DNA from: an uncultured Pelagibacteraceae bacterium
GTDB taxonomy: Bacteria; Pseudomonadota; Alphaproteobacteria; Pelagibacterales; Pelagibacteraceae
DNA: 37,231 bases
Direction of reading: 5' to 3'
NCBI GenBank assembly: GCA_902618855.1
Contig: CACNCD010000008.1
Coordinates: forward strand, 1 to 37,231
The notes under the pieces are model-generated. The model worked only from the letters and a program-made list of their open reading frames with translations, ran no database searches and was not told where the DNA came from. Shown piece after piece: positions 34,369-37,231 of the stretch. The translations under genes and the position numbers were made by a program. The first letter of the stretch is position 1. Each line of letters starts with the position of its first letter.

Positions 34369-35991
34369 ATGTCCAATCGGGAAGTAATGGAATATGATGT
34401 TGTAATTGTGGGTGGTGGACCATCTGGATTATCGACTGCTATAAAATTAAAACAATTAAAATCAGATTTAAATGTATGTTTATTAGAAAAAGCATCTGAA
34501 ATTGGTGCACATATTTTGTCAGGTAACGTTTTTGAAACTAGGGCATTAGATGAGTTATTGCCAAATTGGAAAGAATTAAATAGCCCAATTAAAACAAAAG
34601 TCTCAAAGGAAAAATTTTTGTTTTTAGGAAAAAAAAATTCATTGAGCTGGCCAACATGGCTTTTACCTAAGGTTCAACATAATAAAAATAATTATATTAT
34701 AAGTCTTGCAAATCTATGTAGATGGTTAGCTGAGCAAGCAGAGTCTTTAGGCGTAGAAATTTTTCCAGGTTTTCCTGCAAGTGAAGTTTTATACAATGAC
34801 GATGGATCGGTAAAAGGAATTGCTACCCAAGATATGGGTTTGGATAAAGAAGGAAACAAAAAAGACAGTTTTGAGTCAGGAATGGAACTGCATGCAAAAG
34901 TTACTGTTTTTGCAGAAGGATGCAGAGGACACTTAGGAAAACAATTAATAAAAAAATTTGAATTAGATAAAGGAAAAAATCCTCAACAATATGGAATTGG
35001 ATTTAAAGAAATTTGGGAGATAAATGAAAAAAATCATGAAGAAGGTCTGGTAATGCATACAGCTGGTTGGCCATTAGATAGCAAAACATATGGTGGAAGT
35101 TTTTTGTATCATGCAGAAAATAAACAAATTTTTTTAGGATATGTGATTGGTTTAGATTATCAAAATCCTCACCTTTCTCCTTTTGATGAGTTCCAAAGAT
35201 TTAAAACACATCCAGCTATAAAAAAAATAATTGAAGGTGGAAAAAGAATTTCTTATGGAGCAAGAGCTTTAATTGAAGGTGGTTTACAAAGTTTACCAAA
35301 AATGTTTATGCCAGGTGCGCTGCTTGTTGGATGTGACGCTGGAACATTAAATATGCCAAAAATTAAAGGCTCACATACCGCAATGAAAAGTGGAATGATT
35401 GCTGCTGAAACTATATTTGAACATTTGGAACAACAGAAAGATTTATCTGTTTACGAAGAAAAATTTAACAAAAGCTGGGTATATAAAGAGCTTCATGCAG
35501 CAAGGAATGTAAAACCTAGTTTTAGCTGGGGATTAATTTTAGGAATTTTATTCACTGGAATAGATCAAATACTTTTTAGAGGAAAATTGCCTTTCACTTT
35601 AAAACATAAACATGCTGATCACGAAACTTTAAAACTTGCCAAAGATATGCCTAAAATTGAATATCCAAAACCTGACAATGTAATTACATTTGATAAAACA
35701 AGCTCAGTTTATTTAACCGGAACTAATCACACTGATAACCAGCCAGTTCATTTAAAGTTAAAAAACCCAGATTTACCAATAAGTTTTACTCTTGATAAAT
35801 TTGATGAACCTGCACAGAGATATTGTCCGGTTGGAGTTTATGAAGTTCAAACAGAAAATAATGTAAAAAAATTTGTTATAAACTCTCAAAACTGTATTCA
35901 TTGTAAAACTTGCGATATTAAAGAACCATCTCAAAATATAAACTGGGTAACACCAGAAGGTGGGGGTGGACCTAAATATGGTAATATGTAA
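34369..35991 (+). CDS. Electron transfer flavoprotein-ubiquinone oxidoreductase
   Basis: A 540-residue membrane-associated iron-sulfur flavoprotein that moves electrons from ETF to ubiquinone. The FAD loop VVIVGGGPSGLSTAIKL is near residue 10. IGAHILSGNVFETRALDELLP, EGCRGHLGKQLI, GWPLDSKTYGGSFLYH and the GCDAGTLNMPKIKGSHTAMKSGM stretch (residues about 324-346) are diagnostic of ETF-QO. The C-terminal [4Fe-4S] ligands are Cys486 (YCPVG) and Cys509, Cys512, Cys515 (CIHCKTC). It completes the electron path from the demethylating dehydrogenases to the respiratory chain. The TAA is immediately followed by the stop of the convergent DUF2237 gene (TAATTA), with no terminator hairpin between. Confidence 0.96.
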   Translation: MSNREVMEYDVVIVGGGPSGLSTAIKLKQLKSDLNVCLLEKASEIGAHILSGNVFETRALDELLPNWKELNSPIKTKVSKEKFLFLGKKNSLSWPTWLLPKVQHNKNNYIISLANLCRWLAEQAESLGVEIFPGFPASEVLYNDDGSVKGIATQDMGLDKEGNKKDSFESGMELHAKVTVFAEGCRGHLGKQLIKKFELDKGKNPQQYGIGFKEIWEINEKNHEEGLVMHTAGWPLDSKTYGGSFLYHAENKQIFLGYVIGLDYQNPHLSPFDEFQRFKTHPAIKKIIEGGKRISYGARALIEGGLQSLPKMFMPGALLVGCDAGTLNMPKIKGSHTAMKSGMIAAETIFEHLEQQKDLSVYEEKFNKSWVYKELHAARNVKPSFSWGLILGILFTGIDQILFRGKLPFTLKHKHADHETLKLAKDMPKIEYPKPDNVITFDKTSSVYLTGTNHTDNQPVHLKLKNPDLPISFTLDKFDEPAQRYCPVGVYEVQTENNVKKFVINSQNCIHCKTCDIKEPSQNINWVTPEGGGGPKYGNM

Positions 35992-36366
35992 TTAAGAAAG
36001 ATCTATTGCAAATTTTTTTAATTTTTCAATTGGAACAATTCTAAGAGTGTTTTCGTGAGTTCTTTTTAAGTAAATTGAACATCCTTTACCAGCTTCAATT
36101 GCTCTTGCAACCCAACTAGCACAAACACACCATTTATCTCCATCTTTTAATCCTGGAAAACCAAATTCAGGATGAGGAGTAATTAAATCGTTACCTGCTT
36201 CTTTACACCAATTTAGAAATTCATCATTTACTTTTACGCATACAGTATGAAGTCCGTGATCATTTTCATCAGTATTACAACAACCATCTCTAAACCAACC
36301 TGTTAAGGGATCCAGGGAACATTCCTCAAGATCACCACCCAAAACATTTTTTTGTTTATCGCTCAT
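35992..36366 (-). CDS. DUF2237 family protein
   Basis: A 124-residue cysteine-rich protein. KNVLGGDLEECSLDPLTGWFRDGCC, quoted as NVLGGDLEEC and PLTGWFRDGCC, then DHGLHTVCV, FLNWCKEAGNDL, GDKWCVCASWV and a basic IYLKRTHENTL stretch match DUF2237, a widely conserved family of unknown function. The conserved cysteines and His suggest metal binding or redox chemistry, but that is not shown. The start abuts the stop of the 2OG-oxygenase-like gene upstream (36367), so the two are probably co-transcribed together with hisI. Confidence 0.88.
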   Translation of the reverse strand: MSDKQKNVLGGDLEECSLDPLTGWFRDGCCNTDENDHGLHTVCVKVNDEFLNWCKEAGNDLITPHPEFGFPGLKDGDKWCVCASWVARAIEAGKGCSIYLKRTHENTLRIVPIEKLKKFAIDLS

Positions 36367-37014
36367 TTATTTTTTGATTGCTATGTCAGCATTGAAAGAA
36401 AAAGATCTTCTCTCTCCTGGTCCGTAAAATGGATATACCGTATGTAGCATATAATTTGGGAATAAAATAAATTTTCCGACCTCTGGTTTTATCAATTCTA
36501 GAGCTTTACAATTAAATATATTAGCGCCATGAGCTAACTGAATATGTCCGTTATGATTTACCCCTTTCTTATTTTGAGGCGGTTTACCAAAATCTTTTGG
36601 AAGCATTGTATAACAAACACCAGAAATATTTCCTGTGTGAAAATGTAAAGGGTTATATTCATTTTCAAATTGTCTTACGATCCAAGCTTGTCTAAAGTTA
36701 ATAAGAAGTTTTTTTTTAAAATTATCAATTGAATCTATTTCTAGATCTGGACGAGATTTATACATATAAGCAGCAATCATATTGCTTAGATATGGACTTA
36801 TTTTCGAAACAAAAAATTCCTTTTCTAAAGATATTTCTTGTGTAACTGCACCTACCAAAGTATCTCCAGCATCCAAATTTTTTGATTTTTCTTTATCTTT
36901 TATTATCTCATCACTGTAATCGTTAAGGTTTTTAACAAACTCAGGAATAACTTGTATCTCACCTATTGTAGGCCCAAATGGTTTGGTAACATTCATTTCC
37001 TCTGTAAGATCCAT
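36367..37014 (-). CDS. Putative 2OG-Fe(II) oxygenase of the 2OG-FeII_Oxy_5 type
   Basis: A 215-residue protein. The core pattern NPLHFHTGNISGVCYTMLPK (residues 121-140; His124 and His126), PEVGKFILFPNYMLHTVYPF (177-196; His191) and ERRSFSFNAD (Arg202/Arg203) fits a small 2-oxoglutarate oxygenase family found in marine bacteria and their phages. Which of His124 and His126 binds iron, and whether an acidic second ligand exists, is unclear: no HxD/E is seen, so activity is uncertain. The substrate is unknown. The start is 2 bp after the hisI stop, and the stop abuts the DUF2237 start. Confidence 0.7.
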   Translation of the reverse strand: MDLTEEMNVTKPFGPTIGEIQVIPEFVKNLNDYSDEIIKDKEKSKNLDAGDTLVGAVTQEISLEKEFFVSKISPYLSNMIAAYMYKSRPDLEIDSIDNFKKKLLINFRQAWIVRQFENEYNPLHFHTGNISGVCYTMLPKDFGKPPQNKKGVNHNGHIQLAHGANIFNCKALELIKPEVGKFILFPNYMLHTVYPFYGPGERRSFSFNADIAIKK

Positions 37015-37016
37015 AT

Positions 37017-37231
37017 TTAGATTTTTGTTGGGTTAGCCTGATTTTTATAAACTTCATTTGGATCAAAGGATTTTTCTTTTTCCTCAAAATTCATTTCAAT
37101 CTTTCTTGCATTATCAATTTTACCAAGTGGAACAGATCTGTAAAAACATGATCTATATCCAACATGACAACTTGAGCCTTTACCAATATCAACAGTTAAC
37201 CAAATTGCATCTTGGTCATCGTCTATTCTTA
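37017..37231 (-). CDS. hisI: Phosphoribosyl-AMP cyclohydrolase (N-terminus cut by window edge)
   Basis: Reading leftward from 37231, the last 71 residues are visible: [20 protein letters not shown], then [14 protein letters not shown], ending NQANPTKI and TAA (37017-37019). The [11 protein letters not shown] segment is the zinc and substrate site of HisI, which opens the purine ring of phosphoribosyl-AMP in histidine biosynthesis. No HisE (pyrophosphohydrolase) domain follows, so the two activities are separate here. The N-terminal part, including the first zinc-site residues, lies outside the window. Confidence 0.92.
   Translation of the reverse strand, partial: RIDDDQDAIWLTVDIGKGSSCHVGYRSCFYRSVPLGKIDNARKIEMNFEEKEKSFDPNEVYKNQANPTKI

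Overview
The window is very AT-rich, densely packed DNA from an alphaproteobacterium, most likely Pelagibacterales (SAR11). The evidence is the base composition, lysine/isoleucine/asparagine-rich proteins, intergenic gaps of 0-60 bp with many 1-, 4- or 8-bp gene overlaps, convergent genes that share a TTAA stop, and a gene set centred on methylated osmolytes. This assignment comes from gene content and style; no database search was possible. I see no tRNA, rRNA, CRISPR array, insertion sequence or phage module.

Left part (1-11.3 kb) is housekeeping: aroQ (cut by the left edge), thiS-thiG, an RNase E/G lacking its zinc-link cysteines, a class A penicillin-binding protein, prfB with the classic programmed +1 frameshift, an AsmA-like envelope protein, tyrS and anmK. 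A bidirectional hairpin terminator closes this block.

The minus-strand block 11.3-15.4 kb reads binding protein, permease, MTHFR-like reductase, DmdA/GcvT-like methyltransferase. It looks like uptake of a methylated onium compound (betaine/DMSP type) followed by methyl transfer to tetrahydrofolate. No ABC ATPase is present. A strong hairpin separates the binding-protein and permease genes.

From 15.7 to 36.0 kb every gene is on the plus strand. The frame is glycine-betaine catabolism: betaine-homocysteine methyltransferase, a first dimethylglycine/sarcosine dehydrogenase-type flavoprotein, then after an 11-kb accessory stretch a second one followed directly by etfB, etfA and ETF-ubiquinone oxidoreductase, which would carry the electrons to the quinone pool. 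The accessory stretch holds a SAM methyltransferase, a Rieske oxygenase, a DddP-like M24 protein (with all DddP metal ligands and the catalytic Asp/Tyr positions), a small APS-kinase-like P-loop kinase, a large beta-propeller autotransporter, a mini nucleotidyltransferase, a 2-oxoglutarate oxygenase, an L-carnitine dehydrogenase-like enzyme, an ECHDC3-like crotonase without catalytic glutamates, a CoA-binding protein, a flavodoxin-fold reductase, a YqgE/AlgH protein with an apparent signal peptide, and an exported DUF4864-like protein.

The right end (36.0-37.2 kb, minus strand) has a DUF2237 protein, a small 2OG-oxygenase-fold protein and hisI, cut by the right edge.

The most promising material for something undescribed is the accessory stretch: the methyltransferase/Rieske/DddP-like unit, the kinase-nucleotidyltransferase-oxygenase set split by the autotransporter, and the exported YqgE.
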